This document shows, in pieces, positions 36,993-46,465 of a stretch of DNA of 64,000 bases. The stretch spans positions 250,501-314,500 of the forward strand of contig NZ_JAVIWJ010000001.1 of NCBI RefSeq assembly GCF_034314105.1, read 5' to 3'. Position numbers and translations under genes: made by a program. A model generated the notes under the pieces. That model was not told where the DNA came from. It searched no databases and saw only the letters and a program-made list of their open reading frames with translations. How positions within the stretch are numbered: the first letter of the stretch is position 1; every line of letters begins with the position of its first letter. The DNA comes from Pseudomonas sp. AB6 (GTDB lineage: Bacteria; Pseudomonadota; Gammaproteobacteria; Pseudomonadales; Pseudomonadaceae).

Positions 36993-37055
36993 GATTCAGT
37001 CTTTTACCAATCGACGGGGCGCGCAAGGCGCCCCGCGTTATAAGCGGGCGGCGTG

Positions 37056-38924
37056 ATGCTGAACAAATACCCTCTGTGGAAATACATACTGATCCTGGCA
37101 GTGCTGGTGGTCGGTGTTATTTATTCCGCACCCAATCTCTATCCTGACGATCCGGCTATTCAAATCAGCGGCGCGAGCACTGCGCTTCAGGTGAACCAGG
37201 CTGACCTGGACCGAGTGAGCAAAGCGCTCGTCGACGCAGGTATTACGGTCAAAGGCGCGTCTCTGGCTGAGAATGGCAAGGCCGGTTTGTTACGTTTGAG
37301 CAAGCAAGAAGACCAGTTGCCTGCCAAGGATGTGGTACGCAAGGCGCTGGGTGATGACTATGTCGTTGCGCTAAACCTGGCTCGGACCACGCCTAAATGG
37401 TTGCGCGGCCTGGGTGCAAGCCCGATGAAAATGGGTTTGGACTTGTCTGGCGGTGTTCACTTCCTGTTGGAAGTCGATATGGATAAAGCGCTGGAGGCGC
37501 GCCTGAAAGTTTATGACGGCGAAGTCAAAACCTTATTGCGCAAAGAGCGTTTGCGTTACCGCACTCTGCCGTCGGTGGGTGGCGGCATCATGCTTGGGTT
37601 TGCTGATGCAGATACTCGCTCGCAGGCCAGTGCGCTGATCCGCAAGAACAACAACGATTTCACCATGACCACCAGCGAGCGCGGCGATCAGTTCGTGCTG
37701 CGCTTGGCGATGACGCCGGCGAAAATTGCCGAGATCCGCGAATACTCGATCAAGCAGAACTTGACCACGGTGCGTAACCGGGTCAACGAACTGGGTGTTG
37801 CCGAGCCACTGGTTCAACGTCAAGGCGCCAACCGCATTGTGGTTGAGCTGCCGGGCGTGCAAGACACCGCTGAAGCCAAGCGTATCTTGGGCAAGACGGC
37901 CAACCTTGAATTCCGGCTTGGCGCAGGTCCCGACGATTCGAAAGCCTCTACCGAGATGTTCGAGTTCCGTGAAGGCGGTCGCCCTGCGGCGCCGGTTGAG
38001 CGTGGTTTGATCATTACCGGTGACCAGGTTACTGACGCCAAGGCCGGTTTCGACGAACACGGTCGCCCGCAAGTGAACATCAAACTTGATGGTCACGGCG
38101 GTGATCTGATGAGTCGTGCGACCCGTAGTAATGTGGGTCGCAGCATGGCGGTCATCTTTATCGAGCAGAAGCCTACAACGACCTACACCAAGCAAATGGT
38201 CAATGGCGTCGAGAAAGACGTACCGACTCAGACGTTCACTGAAGAGAAGAAAATCATCAGTCTGGCAACCATCCAGTCGCCGTTGGGCAGCCAGTTCCGT
38301 ATCACTGGCCTGAACGGTCAGGGTGAGGCTTCCGAGTTGGCGCTGCTGCTGCGTGCCGGTGGTTTGGCTGCGCCGATGTACTTCGCTGAAGAACGGACTA
38401 TTGGTCCGAGCTTGGGCGCAGACAACATTACCAAGGGTATCCATGCGTCGCTGTGGGGCATGCTGTTTGTGTCGCTGTTCATTATTGCGATCTACCGTTT
38501 CTTCGGTCTGATTGCTACGGTTGCACTGTCTGTGAACATGGTGCTGCTGCTGGCATTGATGTCCTTGCTGGGTGCCACGCTGACCCTGCCAGGTATTGCC
38601 GGTATTGTGCTGACCATGGGTATGGCGGTCGACGCCAACGTGCTGATCTTCTCGCGAATACGTGAAGAAATCGCTGGGGGCATGACCATACAGCGCGCGA
38701 TCAACGAAGGCTTCGGCCGCGCATTCACTGCGATCCTCGATGCCAACCTGACAACGCTGCTGGTTGGCGGCATTCTCTTTGCGATGGGCACTGGCCCAGT
38801 CAAAGGCTTTGCGGTGACCATGTCGCTCGGGATCTTTACCTCGATGTTTACGGCCATCATGGTGACCCGCGCAATGGTCAACCTGATCTATGGCGGACGT
38901 GACTTCAAGAAGTTATGGATTTAA
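37056..38924 (+). CDS. secD: Protein translocase subunit SecD
   Basis: This 622-residue RND-family protein uses the proton gradient to aid late steps of Sec export. TM1 is near the N-terminus (about residues 7-26), a large periplasmic P1 region follows (GLDLSGGVHFLLEVD at about 127-141), and five TMs form the C-terminus with GMAVDANVLIFSRIREE. A GTG at 37053 directly precedes the chosen ATG. A perfect 7-bp hairpin (37016-37034) lies upstream in the yajC-secD gap. Confidence 0.97.
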   Translation: MLNKYPLWKYILILAVLVVGVIYSAPNLYPDDPAIQISGASTALQVNQADLDRVSKALVDAGITVKGASLAENGKAGLLRLSKQEDQLPAKDVVRKALGDDYVVALNLARTTPKWLRGLGASPMKMGLDLSGGVHFLLEVDMDKALEARLKVYDGEVKTLLRKERLRYRTLPSVGGGIMLGFADADTRSQASALIRKNNNDFTMTTSERGDQFVLRLAMTPAKIAEIREYSIKQNLTTVRNRVNELGVAEPLVQRQGANRIVVELPGVQDTAEAKRILGKTANLEFRLGAGPDDSKASTEMFEFREGGRPAAPVERGLIITGDQVTDAKAGFDEHGRPQVNIKLDGHGGDLMSRATRSNVGRSMAVIFIEQKPTTTYTKQMVNGVEKDVPTQTFTEEKKIISLATIQSPLGSQFRITGLNGQGEASELALLLRAGGLAAPMYFAEERTIGPSLGADNITKGIHASLWGMLFVSLFIIAIYRFFGLIATVALSVNMVLLLALMSLLGATLTLPGIAGIVLTMGMAVDANVLIFSRIREEIAGGMTIQRAINEGFGRAFTAILDANLTTLLVGGILFAMGTGPVKGFAVTMSLGIFTSMFTAIMVTRAMVNLIYGGRDFKKLWI

Positions 38925-38933
38925 GGGGCTGCC

Positions 38934-39845
38934 ATGTTACGTACCATTAACTTTATGGGCGTTCGCAATATTGCGTTCGCTGTCACCATGCTCCTTACGG
39001 CGCTGGCGTTGTTCAGCTTCTTTCATAAAGGCCTGAACTACGGTTTGGACTTTACCGGCGGTACGCTCATCGAGCTGACTTACGAACGTGCGGCAGACTT
39101 GCCGAAGGTACGTCAGGAGTTGGAGACTGCGGGTTATCACGAAGCAGTGGTTCAAAGCTTTGGCGCAACGACGGATTTGCTGGTGCGTATGCCAGGTGAA
39201 GATCCGCAGTTGGGCAATCAGGTTGCTGCAGTGCTGCGCCAGACCGGCGCGGACAACCCGGTGACCGTCAAGCGCGTAGAGTTCGTGGGCCCCCAAGTGG
39301 GTTCTGAGCTTCGCGACCAAGGCGGCCTCGGCATGCTGATGGCGTTGGGTGGCGTTCTGATCTACCTGGCCTTCCGCTTCCAGTGGAAGTTTGCCATCGG
39401 CGCCATCGTCTCCTTGATTCATGACGTGGTGGTTACCGTGGGCATCCTGTCGTTCTTCCAGGTAACGTTTGACTTGACCGTGCTCGCCGCCGTACTGGCA
39501 ATTATCGGCTACTCACTGAACGACACCATTGTGGTCTTCGACCGGGTTCGGGAAAACTTCCGAATCCTGCGTAAAGCGACTCTGATTGAGAATATCAATA
39601 TCTCCACCACTCAGACCCTGTTGCGGACCATGGCGACGTCGATTTCGACATTGTTAGCCATTACTGCCCTGTGGGTGTTTGGTGGCGATAGCCTGCACGG
39701 TTTCTCGGTTGCACTGTTCATCGGTGTATTAGCGGGTACGTACTCATCGATCTATATCGCCAACGTCGTTCTGATCTGGCTGAACCTCACCACCGAAGAC
39801 CTGATTCCTCCCGTCGTTGCGGACAGGGCTGATGATCGTCCGTAA
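38934..39845 (+). CDS. secF: Protein translocase subunit SecF
   Basis: This 303-residue partner of SecD has six TMs. GLDFTGGTLIEL (about residues 36-47) and SLNDTIVVFDRVREN (about 194-208) are the family signatures. It starts 9 bases after secD and is followed by a strong terminator. Confidence 0.97.
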   Translation: MLRTINFMGVRNIAFAVTMLLTALALFSFFHKGLNYGLDFTGGTLIELTYERAADLPKVRQELETAGYHEAVVQSFGATTDLLVRMPGEDPQLGNQVAAVLRQTGADNPVTVKRVEFVGPQVGSELRDQGGLGMLMALGGVLIYLAFRFQWKFAIGAIVSLIHDVVVTVGILSFFQVTFDLTVLAAVLAIIGYSLNDTIVVFDRVRENFRILRKATLIENINISTTQTLLRTMATSISTLLAITALWVFGGDSLHGFSVALFIGVLAGTYSSIYIANVVLIWLNLTTEDLIPPVVADRADDRP

Positions 39846-39864
39846 GTAATGCTGGTTTGACCGT

Positions 39865-39897
39865 AAGGGCGTGAGTGTTGAACTCACGCCCTTTTTT
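39865..39897 (+). terminator. Rho-independent terminator after secF
   Basis: AAGGGCGTGAGT (39865-39876) pairs with ACTCACGCCCTT (39882-39893) across a 5-base loop, followed by T residues. Confidence 0.95.
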
Positions 39898-39968
39898 GTA
39901 CTCCAAGGCTAGGATGGCGTGAGACTTTTCTTTTGATAAGCGCCGCGTATTAGTGCCAGGAGGTTCAA

Positions 39969-40520
39969 GTGAACAAGTCGTTGTTAATTGGTGCGGTGTT
40001 GGGCGCTGTCGGCGTGACCGCCGGAGGTGCTATCGCCACCTATAGCTTGGTCAAAGGCGGCCCTGAGTATGCGGATGTGTTGGGTGTTCAGCCTATCAAA
40101 GAGCAAGTAAAAACCCCGCGAGAGGTTTGTAAAGAGGTGGCTGTCACTCGTCAGGCGCCGGTTAAGGATCAAAATCAAATATTGGGCAGTGTGTTGGGTG
40201 CTGTGGCGGGTGGTTTGCTCGGTAACCAGGTTGGCGGTGGCAACGGTCGGAAACTTGCCACGGTCGCGGGTGCCGTGGGTGGCGGATATGCGGGTAACCG
40301 CGTTCAGGAAGGCATGCAGAATCGCGATACTTACACCACCAATCAAACTCGGTGTAATACCGTTAATGACATTAGCGACAAGGTCGTGGGTTATGACGTG
40401 AAGTATCAGTTGAACGGCAAAGTTGGTCAGGTCCGTATGGATCGTGATCCCGGCAATCAAATTCCGGTCAACAAACAAGGCCAATTGATTTTGGGGCAAG
40501 GTGGCGCCGCAGCGCAGTAA
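39969..40520 (+). CDS. Glycine zipper 2TM domain protein
   Basis: This 183-residue exported or membrane protein starts with GTG, placed by a strong AGGAGGT site (39958-39964). A hydrophobic N-terminal segment (residues 5-27) is a signal peptide or anchor. A glycine zipper follows (GSVLGAVAGGLLGNQVGGGN, then AGAVGGGYAGNRVQ), as in the SlyB/Rickettsia 17 kDa antigen-like family, then a C-terminal domain with YDVKYQLNGKVGQVRMDRDP. No lipobox Cys is present. Cys residues flank the zipper (REVCKEV, TRCNTV). It is monocistronic with its own terminator; function is unknown beyond a likely envelope role. Confidence 0.85.
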   Translation: MNKSLLIGAVLGAVGVTAGGAIATYSLVKGGPEYADVLGVQPIKEQVKTPREVCKEVAVTRQAPVKDQNQILGSVLGAVAGGLLGNQVGGGNGRKLATVAGAVGGGYAGNRVQEGMQNRDTYTTNQTRCNTVNDISDKVVGYDVKYQLNGKVGQVRMDRDPGNQIPVNKQGQLILGQGGAAAQ

Positions 40521-40544
40521 TTATTCAAAAACGGGTTGGCCGTG

Positions 40545-40570
40545 AAAAAAAGCACCTTCGGGTGCTTTTT
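40545..40570 (+). terminator. Rho-independent terminator after the glycine-zipper gene
   Basis: AGCACC-TTCG-GGTGCT (40551-40566) with A residues before and T residues after forms a compact, potentially bidirectional terminator. Confidence 0.92.
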
Positions 40571-40607
40571 TGTATTTGGTCGCGCAATAAAACAGATCTA
40601 GTGATGT

Positions 40608-40633
40608 AAAAAAACCGGCAAATGCCGGTTTTT
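40608..40633 (-). terminator. Rho-independent terminator after suhB
   Basis: AAAACCGGC (40611-40619) pairs with GCCGGTTTT (40624-40632) over a 4-base loop. It lies 17 bases after the suhB stop and carries a T-run when read on the minus strand. Confidence 0.9.
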
Positions 40634-40649
40634 ATGAGAGCCGTGAGGC

Positions 40650-41465
40650 TTAGCGCTTCAGCGAGGCAGGTAAGTGCGGTGCGATTGAAGTTAGCACGGC
40701 TTTGAAACACTTGGTGTTGCCGGCAACGATGTGGCCTTTTTCAAGGAAGTCGTGGCCGCCAGTGAAGTCGCTCACCAAGCCGCCTGCTTCTTGAATCAGC
40801 AGCGCGCCTGCCGCCATGTCCCATTCAGACAGGCCCGACTCCCAGAACGCATCGAAACGACCGGCCGCTACATAAGCGAGGTCGAGACTGGCGGCGCCTG
40901 CGCGACGGATACCGGCAGTTTGACCTACCAGGCTGCGGAACATGCCCAAGTAGTTTTCCAAGTTGTCCATTTGACCATCACGGAATGGGAATCCGGTACC
41001 CAGCAGGGCGCCCTCCAGACTTTTTCGCTGGCTCACACGCAAGCGACGACCGTTAAGGGCGGCACCACGGCCACGGCTCGCGGTGAATTCTTCTTGGCGA
41101 ACTGGGTCCAGAACCACTGCATGCTCAAGGCGACCGCGATATTTACAAGCGATGCTGACCGCAAAATGCGGCACGCCTCTTACGAAGTTGGTAGTGCCAT
41201 CAAGGGGGTCGATGATCCACAAGTATTCGGTACCGTCACCGCTGCCTTCATGCAGGCCGCTTTCTTCGCCCAGAATGCCGTGGGTCGGATAAGCTTTTCG
41301 CAGGGCGGTAATAATACTCAGTTCGGCAGCGCGATCAATTTCGGTGACGTAATCCTTCGCTTCTTTTTCGTCGACCTTGATGGTATCCAAGCGCTCGATG
41401 GAGCGGAAAATCAATTCACTGGCGCTGCGGGCGGCGCGCAGCGCGATATTCAGCATGGGCTGCAT
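40650..41465 (-). CDS. suhB: Inositol-1-monophosphatase family protein SuhB (Nus/rRNA antitermination factor)
   Basis: This 271-residue protein has the inositol monophosphatase metal sites GEESG (about residues 66-70), WIIDPLDGTTNF (about 81-92) and WDMAAGALL near residue 214. In E. coli SuhB is part of the Nus antitermination complex on rRNA operons and also hydrolyses inositol-1-phosphate. The frame is open far upstream to 41942, but the ATG at 41465 (MQPMLNIALRAARSA) gives the family length. It is divergent from trmJ. Confidence 0.96.
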   Translation of the reverse strand: MQPMLNIALRAARSASELIFRSIERLDTIKVDEKEAKDYVTEIDRAAELSIITALRKAYPTHGILGEESGLHEGSGDGTEYLWIIDPLDGTTNFVRGVPHFAVSIACKYRGRLEHAVVLDPVRQEEFTASRGRGAALNGRRLRVSQRKSLEGALLGTGFPFRDGQMDNLENYLGMFRSLVGQTAGIRRAGAASLDLAYVAAGRFDAFWESGLSEWDMAAGALLIQEAGGLVSDFTGGHDFLEKGHIVAGNTKCFKAVLTSIAPHLPASLKR

Positions 41466-41608
41466 GGACGTTTCACCTAGGTCGTTAAAGAAAGCCGAAC
41501 ATTGTAGGGGCACCGACTGATTATTTCCAGCGCGCATAGCGTCCATAGCGTTAATCGAGGGGGTTCTGTAAGATTTGCTCCCCTTTCTCCCGTCTGTGAG
41601 AACTTGCA

Positions 41609-42382
41609 TTGCTGCAAAATATTCGTGTCGTCCTGGTCGGTACCAGTCACCCCGGTAACATTGGTGGGGCTGCGCGTGCCATGAAAAACATGGGGCTTTC
41701 ACGCTTGGTGCTGGTCGATCCGCTGGATTTCCCTTCCCACGAGGCCGAAGCGCGTGCGTCCGGTGCCAGCGATGTTCTTGCGAACGCCCAAGTGGTGGCG
41801 ACGTTAGAAGATGCCTTGGTGGGCTGCAATCTGGTGTTGGGCACCAGTGCTCGTGACCGCAGGATTCCCTGGCCGCTGCTTGATCCGCGTGAATGCGGGG
41901 TAATGGCTGCAGAACAGGCGGCTGACGGTGCTGAAATCGCATTGGTGTTCGGTCGTGAATACGCCGGGCTGACCAATGAAGAGCTGCAGCGATGTCATTA
42001 TCATGTGCATATCCCGTCTGATCCCGAGTTTAGTTCGCTGAATCTTGGCGCGGCGGTGCAGGTGCTGTGCTATGAAGTGCGGATGTCGTGGCTCGCGGCC
42101 CAAGGTAAACCGACAAAAATTGAGAAGGTGGAAGTCACCTCCACCCGTAGCTCCGAGCCTGTGACCATGGATGAGATGGAGCTGTTTTACGGTCATCTTG
42201 AGGCAACTCTGGTCGCTATTGGTTTTCTCGATCCGGAAAACCCGCGTCACCTCATGGCTCGCATGCGCCGCTTGTTCGGGCGCAGCGCCGTTTACCGATC
42301 AGAAATGAATATTTTACGCGGCATCCTCACCGAGACGCAGAAAGTGGCGCGCGGCGAGCCTCATAAGCGCAAGGGCCAATGA
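41609..42382 (+). CDS. trmJ: tRNA (cytidine/uridine-32-2'-O)-methyltransferase TrmJ
   Basis: This 257-residue SPOUT methyltransferase modifies position 32 in tRNA using SAM. Family motifs are [20 protein letters not shown] (residues 10-29), [14 protein letters not shown] and [14 protein letters not shown]. The start is a TTG codon (TTG CTG reads M-L), supported by the family N-terminus ([10 protein letters not shown]); no ATG lies in a suitable place. It overlaps cysE by 4 bases. Confidence 0.95.
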   Translation: MLQNIRVVLVGTSHPGNIGGAARAMKNMGLSRLVLVDPLDFPSHEAEARASGASDVLANAQVVATLEDALVGCNLVLGTSARDRRIPWPLLDPRECGVMAAEQAADGAEIALVFGREYAGLTNEELQRCHYHVHIPSDPEFSSLNLGAAVQVLCYEVRMSWLAAQGKPTKIEKVEVTSTRSSEPVTMDEMELFYGHLEATLVAIGFLDPENPRHLMARMRRLFGRSAVYRSEMNILRGILTETQKVARGEPHKRKGQ

Positions 42383-43158
42383 TGTTCAACCGTCTGCGAG
42401 AAGATATTCAGAGCGTATTCCATCGAGACCCTGCTGCACGCAATGCGTTCGAGGTGCTGACGTGCTATCCCGGCATGCACGCCATCTGGCTGCATCGACT
42501 TTCACGCTGCTTGTGGAATTTGGGTTGGAAATGGCTGGCGCGGATGGTTTCTAATTTCGGGCGTTGGATGACGGGGATCGAGATTCATCCAGGGGCAACC
42601 ATCGGCCGGCGTCTCTTCATAGATCATGGAATGGGCATCGTGATCGGCGAAACCGCTGAAATCGGGGATGACGTTACGTTGTACCAAGGCGTGACTTTGG
42701 GCGGCACCAGCTGGAACAAGGGTAAGCGTCACCCGACATTAGAAGCGGGTGTCGTCGTCGGTGCCGGTGCCAAAGTGCTGGGGCCCTTCACGGTCGGCGC
42801 AGGCGCAAAGGTCGGCTCCAATGCTGTGGTCACCAAGGCAGTACCGGCGGGTGCCACAGCGGTCGGCATTCCGGGGCGGATCATTATCAAGACCGATGAA
42901 GAGGTAGATGCCAAGCGCAAAGCCATCGCTGAAAAGCTCGGTTTCGACGCCTATGGAATCAGTGAAGACATGCCGGACCCAGTCGCGAAAGCAATTGGCC
43001 AACTGCTCGATCACATTCAGGCCGTCGATGCACGCCTTGAAAGTATGGGCGAGGCGCTTAATAAGCTGGGCTGCGATTACAGCTCCAAGGAGCTGCCCGC
43101 CCTGCGCGATGAGGTCTTTGAGTGCGTGAAAGACTGCAGCGAAACTAAAGTTGGCTAA
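42379..43158 (+). CDS. cysE: Serine O-acetyltransferase
   Basis: CysE acetylates L-serine with acetyl-CoA in the first step of cysteine synthesis. The 259-residue protein has a helical N-terminus and a left-handed beta-helix with [19 protein letters not shown] (about residues 70-88), [16 protein letters not shown] and [18 protein letters not shown] codons at 42379 and 42382 are both possible. Placement just before iscR links cysteine supply to IscS, the cysteine desulfurase. Confidence 0.96.
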   Translation: MMFNRLREDIQSVFHRDPAARNAFEVLTCYPGMHAIWLHRLSRCLWNLGWKWLARMVSNFGRWMTGIEIHPGATIGRRLFIDHGMGIVIGETAEIGDDVTLYQGVTLGGTSWNKGKRHPTLEAGVVVGAGAKVLGPFTVGAGAKVGSNAVVTKAVPAGATAVGIPGRIIIKTDEEVDAKRKAIAEKLGFDAYGISEDMPDPVAKAIGQLLDHIQAVDARLESMGEALNKLGCDYSSKELPALRDEVFECVKDCSETKVG

Positions 43159-43266
43159 GGGCGAGCTCCTGACGCTCATAGACCTAAGGTGCGTGCCAGC
43201 GCGCCTAGGCATTTGCTATGATGCTGCCGCTATTTGCGGGTAATCCCGACTAATTTACTAGGTCTT

Positions 43267-43299
43267 ATAGTTGACTTAAACACTCGGGAATAGCATACT
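43267..43299 (+). promoter_or_regulatory. iscR promoter overlapping a type 1 IscR binding site
   Basis: Positions 43267-43291 (ATAGTTGACT then a TAAAC centre and ACTCGGGAAT) match 22 of the 25 positions of the E. coli type 1 site ATASYYGACTRWWWYAGTCRRSTAT by eye. TTGACT (43271-43276) serves as -35, and CATACT (43294-43299), 17 bases on, as -10. Holo-IscR bound here would repress the isc operon. Confidence 0.8.
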
Positions 43300-43331
43300 C
43301 GCCCTCATTCCGAACCTCCGCGGTACATGCC

Positions 43332-43823
43332 ATGCGACTGACTACTAAAGGCCGATACGCTGTAACAGCCATGCTTGATCTGGCGTTACATGCGCAGCGC
43401 GGGCCAGTGTCACTGGCCGATATTTCAGAGCGGCAAGGCATATCTTTGTCCTATCTTGAACAGCTTTTCGCCAAACTGCGTCGCAGTAATCTGGTGTCGA
43501 GTGTTCGCGGCCCAGGTGGTGGTTACCAGCTGTCCCGTGACATGCAGGGCATCCAGGTTGCGCAGGTAATCGATGCGGTTAACGAATCGGTTGATGCGAC
43601 ACGCTGTCAGGGGCTGGGTGATTGCCATGCTGGCGATACCTGTCTGACCCACCACTTGTGGTGCGACCTTAGTCAGCAAATCCACGAATTCCTTAGCGGT
43701 ATAAGCCTGGCTGACCTTGTTACTCGCCGTGAGGTGCAAGAAGTCGCTCAACGTCAGGATCTGCGTCGCAATGCGTGCAGAACACCGCAGTTGGATAAGA
43801 TCGAAACGTCCGCCGTCGAATGA
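43332..43823 (+). CDS. iscR: Fe-S cluster assembly transcriptional regulator IscR
   Basis: This 163-residue Rrf2-family regulator has an N-terminal winged helix ([20 protein letters not shown]) and three cluster-binding Cys ([13 protein letters not shown], about residues 92-104). As a [2Fe-2S] protein it represses its own operon through type 1 sites; the apo form acts on type 2 sites. The next gene is iscS after 44 bases. Confidence 0.97.
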   Translation: MRLTTKGRYAVTAMLDLALHAQRGPVSLADISERQGISLSYLEQLFAKLRRSNLVSSVRGPGGGYQLSRDMQGIQVAQVIDAVNESVDATRCQGLGDCHAGDTCLTHHLWCDLSQQIHEFLSGISLADLVTRREVQEVAQRQDLRRNACRTPQLDKIETSAVE

Positions 43824-43867
43824 CCGTAGATGCATGAGCGGCGCGCCTGCCTGATAGGAGATATTCA

Positions 43868-45082
43868 ATGAAATTGCCGATTTACCTCGATTACTCCGCG
43901 ACGACTCCAGTCGATCCGCGCGTTGCGCAAAAAATGAGCGAATGCCTGCTGGTTGATGGAAACTTCGGTAATCCCGCGTCGCGTTCGCACGTGTTCGGCT
44001 GGAAAGCAGAAGAATCCGTGGAAAATGCCCGCCGTCAGGTCGCTGATCTGGTCAATGCAGATCCACGTGAAATTGTGTGGACCTCAGGTGCCACCGAGTC
44101 CAATAACCTGGCCATTAAAGGTGTTGCACACTTCTATTCCAGCAAAGGCAAGCATCTGATCACCAACAAAATCGAGCACAAAGCGGTTTTGGATACCATG
44201 CGCCAACTGGAGCGTGAAGGCTTCGAGGTGACGTATATCGAGCCCGGTACAGACGGTTTGATCACCCCGGCGATGGTTGAGGCGGCCTTGCGCGAGGACA
44301 CCATTTTGGTGTCGGTCATGCACGTCAACAATGAAATTGGCACCATCAACGATATCGCTGCTATTGGTGAACTGACCCGTTCGCGCGGCGTGTTATTTCA
44401 CGTTGATGCCGCACAGTCCACCGGTAAAGTCGGTATCGATCTGGCCAACCTCAACGTTGATCTGATGTCGTTCTCTGCGCACAAAACCTATGGCCCTAAA
44501 GGCATCGGCGCCCTCTACGTTAGCCGCAAACCGCGCGTTCGCCTGGAAGCGACCATGCACGGTGGTGGTCATGAGCGTGGTATGCGTTCCGGTACGCTTG
44601 CGACTCACCAGATCGTGGGTATGGGTGAAGCCTTCCAGGTTGCTAAAGAAGACATGGCTGTTGAGAGCGTTCGCATCAAAGCCTTGAGCGATCGTTTTTT
44701 TAAGCAAGTCGAACATTTGGAAGAGCTGTACGTGAACGGTAGCCAAATCTCCCGTGTACCGCACAACTTGAACCTGAGCTTCAACTACGTTGAAGGCGAA
44801 TCGCTGATCATGGCGCTCAAGGATCTGGCGGTTTCGTCCGGCTCTGCGTGCACCTCGGCTTCCCTTGAGCCTTCTTATGTATTGCGCGCCCTGGGCCGCA
44901 ATGACGAATTGGCGCACAGCTCGATTCGTTTTACCTTCGGCCGTTTTACCACCGAAGAAGAAATCGACTACGCCGCGCAGAAAGTGTGCGAGGCCGTTAC
45001 CAAGCTGCGCGCTTTGTCGCCGCTGTGGGACATGTACAAAGACGGCGTCGACATCTCGAAGATCGAGTGGGCTGCGCACTGA
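43868..45082 (+). CDS. iscS: Cysteine desulfurase IscS
   Basis: IscS removes sulfur from cysteine through a PLP-bound intermediate and delivers it to IscU. The 404-residue protein has the PLP lysine in [12 protein letters not shown] (about residue 206) and the mobile active-site Cys in [13 protein letters not shown] (about 328). It is the usual group I IscS length. AGGAGATATTCA precedes the ATG. Confidence 0.98.
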   Translation: MKLPIYLDYSATTPVDPRVAQKMSECLLVDGNFGNPASRSHVFGWKAEESVENARRQVADLVNADPREIVWTSGATESNNLAIKGVAHFYSSKGKHLITNKIEHKAVLDTMRQLEREGFEVTYIEPGTDGLITPAMVEAALREDTILVSVMHVNNEIGTINDIAAIGELTRSRGVLFHVDAAQSTGKVGIDLANLNVDLMSFSAHKTYGPKGIGALYVSRKPRVRLEATMHGGGHERGMRSGTLATHQIVGMGEAFQVAKEDMAVESVRIKALSDRFFKQVEHLEELYVNGSQISRVPHNLNLSFNYVEGESLIMALKDLAVSSGSACTSASLEPSYVLRALGRNDELAHSSIRFTFGRFTTEEEIDYAAQKVCEAVTKLRALSPLWDMYKDGVDISKIEWAAH

Positions 45083-45129
45083 CAAGTCGCCAATAAGAGC
45101 GACTTTCTGATGAGTGAGGATTAAGTACC

Positions 45130-45516
45130 ATGGCATATAGCGAAAAGGTCATAGACCACTACGAGAACCCGCGCAACGTCGGCAAGATGGACGCGGAAGA
45201 TCCAGATGTGGGTACCGGCATGGTCGGCGCCCCGGCGTGCGGCGATGTAATGCGCCTGCAGATCAAGGTCAACGAACACGGCATCATCGAAGACGCCAAG
45301 TTCAAAACCTACGGTTGCGGTTCGGCTATCGCCTCCAGCTCCTTGGCTACCGAGTGGATGAAGGGCAAGACTCTGGATGAAGCAGAGACCATCACAAACA
45401 CTCACTTGGCCGAAGAACTGGCGTTGCCTCCAGTTAAAATCCACTGCTCTGTACTGGCGGAAGACGCCATCAAGGCAGCTGTTCGCGACTATAAGCAGAA
45501 GAAAGGCTTGCTCTAA
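45130..45516 (+). CDS. iscU: Fe-S cluster assembly scaffold IscU
   Basis: This 128-residue scaffold has the three conserved Cys: GAPACGDV (Cys37 type), TYGCGSAIA (Cys63) and HCSV (Cys106). The LPPVK motif recognised by HscA is at residues 99-103. A hairpin (45502-45538) covers its stop codon. Confidence 0.98.
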   Translation: MAYSEKVIDHYENPRNVGKMDAEDPDVGTGMVGAPACGDVMRLQIKVNEHGIIEDAKFKTYGCGSAIASSSLATEWMKGKTLDEAETITNTHLAEELALPPVKIHCSVLAEDAIKAAVRDYKQKKGLL

Positions 45517-45538
45517 TCCCCGAGGGAGGAGAGCCTTT
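45502..45538 (+). other. Hairpin between iscU and iscA
   Basis: AAAGGCT (45502-45508) pairs with AGCCTTT (45532-45538), with an inner CTC/GAG helix. No T-tract follows, so it is more likely an mRNA stability or processing element than a terminator. It contains the iscU stop and a GGGAGGAGAG purine stretch. Confidence 0.5.
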
Positions 45539-45567
45539 ACGAAGCTTGATTCAATTAAGGAGTTTCG

Positions 45568-45891
45568 ATGTCTATCAGCATGACAGAAGCTGCCGCTCAA
45601 CATGTGCGTCGGTCCCTGGCGGGCCGCGGCAAAGGTGACGGGGTTCGTCTGGGTGTTCGCACCACAGGTTGTTCCGGTCTCGCCTATGTGTTGGAGTTCG
45701 TCGACGAGGCGGGTAGCGAAGACACCGTGTACGAATTGCACGGTGTCAAAGTGATCATCGATCCCAAAAGCCTGGTTTATCTCGATGGCACTGAACTCGA
45801 TTTCGTCAAGGAAGGGTTGAACGAAGGCTTCAAGTTCAACAACCCTAACTCGCGCAGTGAATGTGGCTGCGGCGAAAGCTTCAACATCTGA
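45568..45891 (+). CDS. iscA: Iron-sulfur cluster assembly protein IscA
   Basis: This 107-residue A-type carrier has the three conserved Cys: TTGCSG (about residue 35) and CGCGESF at the C-terminus (about 99-105). AAGGAG lies close to the ATG. A-type carriers pass [2Fe-2S]/[4Fe-4S] clusters to targets. Confidence 0.97.
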   Translation: MSISMTEAAAQHVRRSLAGRGKGDGVRLGVRTTGCSGLAYVLEFVDEAGSEDTVYELHGVKVIIDPKSLVYLDGTELDFVKEGLNEGFKFNNPNSRSECGCGESFNI

Positions 45892-45899
45892 GGCTGACC

Positions 45900-46421
45900 G
45901 TGGGTACTCCTTGTCATTTCGCTTTATTCGAGCTCAAACCGGATTTCCGTTTGGATCTCGATCAGTTGGCCGCACGCTACCGTGAACTGGCGCGCACCGT
46001 ACATCCAGACCGCTTTGCTGATGCTCCCGAGCGTGAGCAACGGCTGGCGCTTGAGCAATCCGCCAGTCTCAATGAAGCCTATCAAACGCTAAAAAACGCA
46101 CCTAAACGGGCACGTTATTTACTCACGTTAGGCGGTCATGAGATGCCGTTGGAAGTCACCGTGCAGGACCCTGAGTTTCTTCTGCAGCAGATGCAATGGC
46201 GCGAAGAGCTTGAGGATTTGCAAGATGACGCTGATTTGGCTGGTATTGCTGTGTTCAAGCGTAGGCTAAAAGCTGCTCAGGATGGATTGAACGAAAGCTT
46301 CGCTGCCTGTTGGAATGACGCTGTACGACGCGAACAAGCTGAACGGCTGATGCGACGTATGCAGTTCCTCGACAAGCTCACCTACGAAGTGCGCCAGCTG
46401 GAAGAGCGCCTCGACGACTAA
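45900..46421 (+). CDS. hscB: Co-chaperone HscB
   Basis: This 173-residue J-domain protein stimulates the HscA ATPase and binds IscU. The J-domain HPD motif is VHPDRF (about residues 34-39), and a three-helix C-terminal domain follows. The frame is open from 45861, but a GTG at 45900, 8 bases after the iscA stop, gives the family length and start ([11 protein letters not shown]). Confidence 0.95.
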   Translation: MGTPCHFALFELKPDFRLDLDQLAARYRELARTVHPDRFADAPEREQRLALEQSASLNEAYQTLKNAPKRARYLLTLGGHEMPLEVTVQDPEFLLQQMQWREELEDLQDDADLAGIAVFKRRLKAAQDGLNESFAACWNDAVRREQAERLMRRMQFLDKLTYEVRQLEERLDD

Positions 46422-46465
46422 CCCCGTGCCGCCTTTGGCTGCACGCCTGTGAAATTCAGATAAGC

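Noticed and set aside
37533..38444. 303-codon minus-strand open frame inside secD
   Set aside because: It is a shadow of secD with low-complexity composition and no ribosome site.
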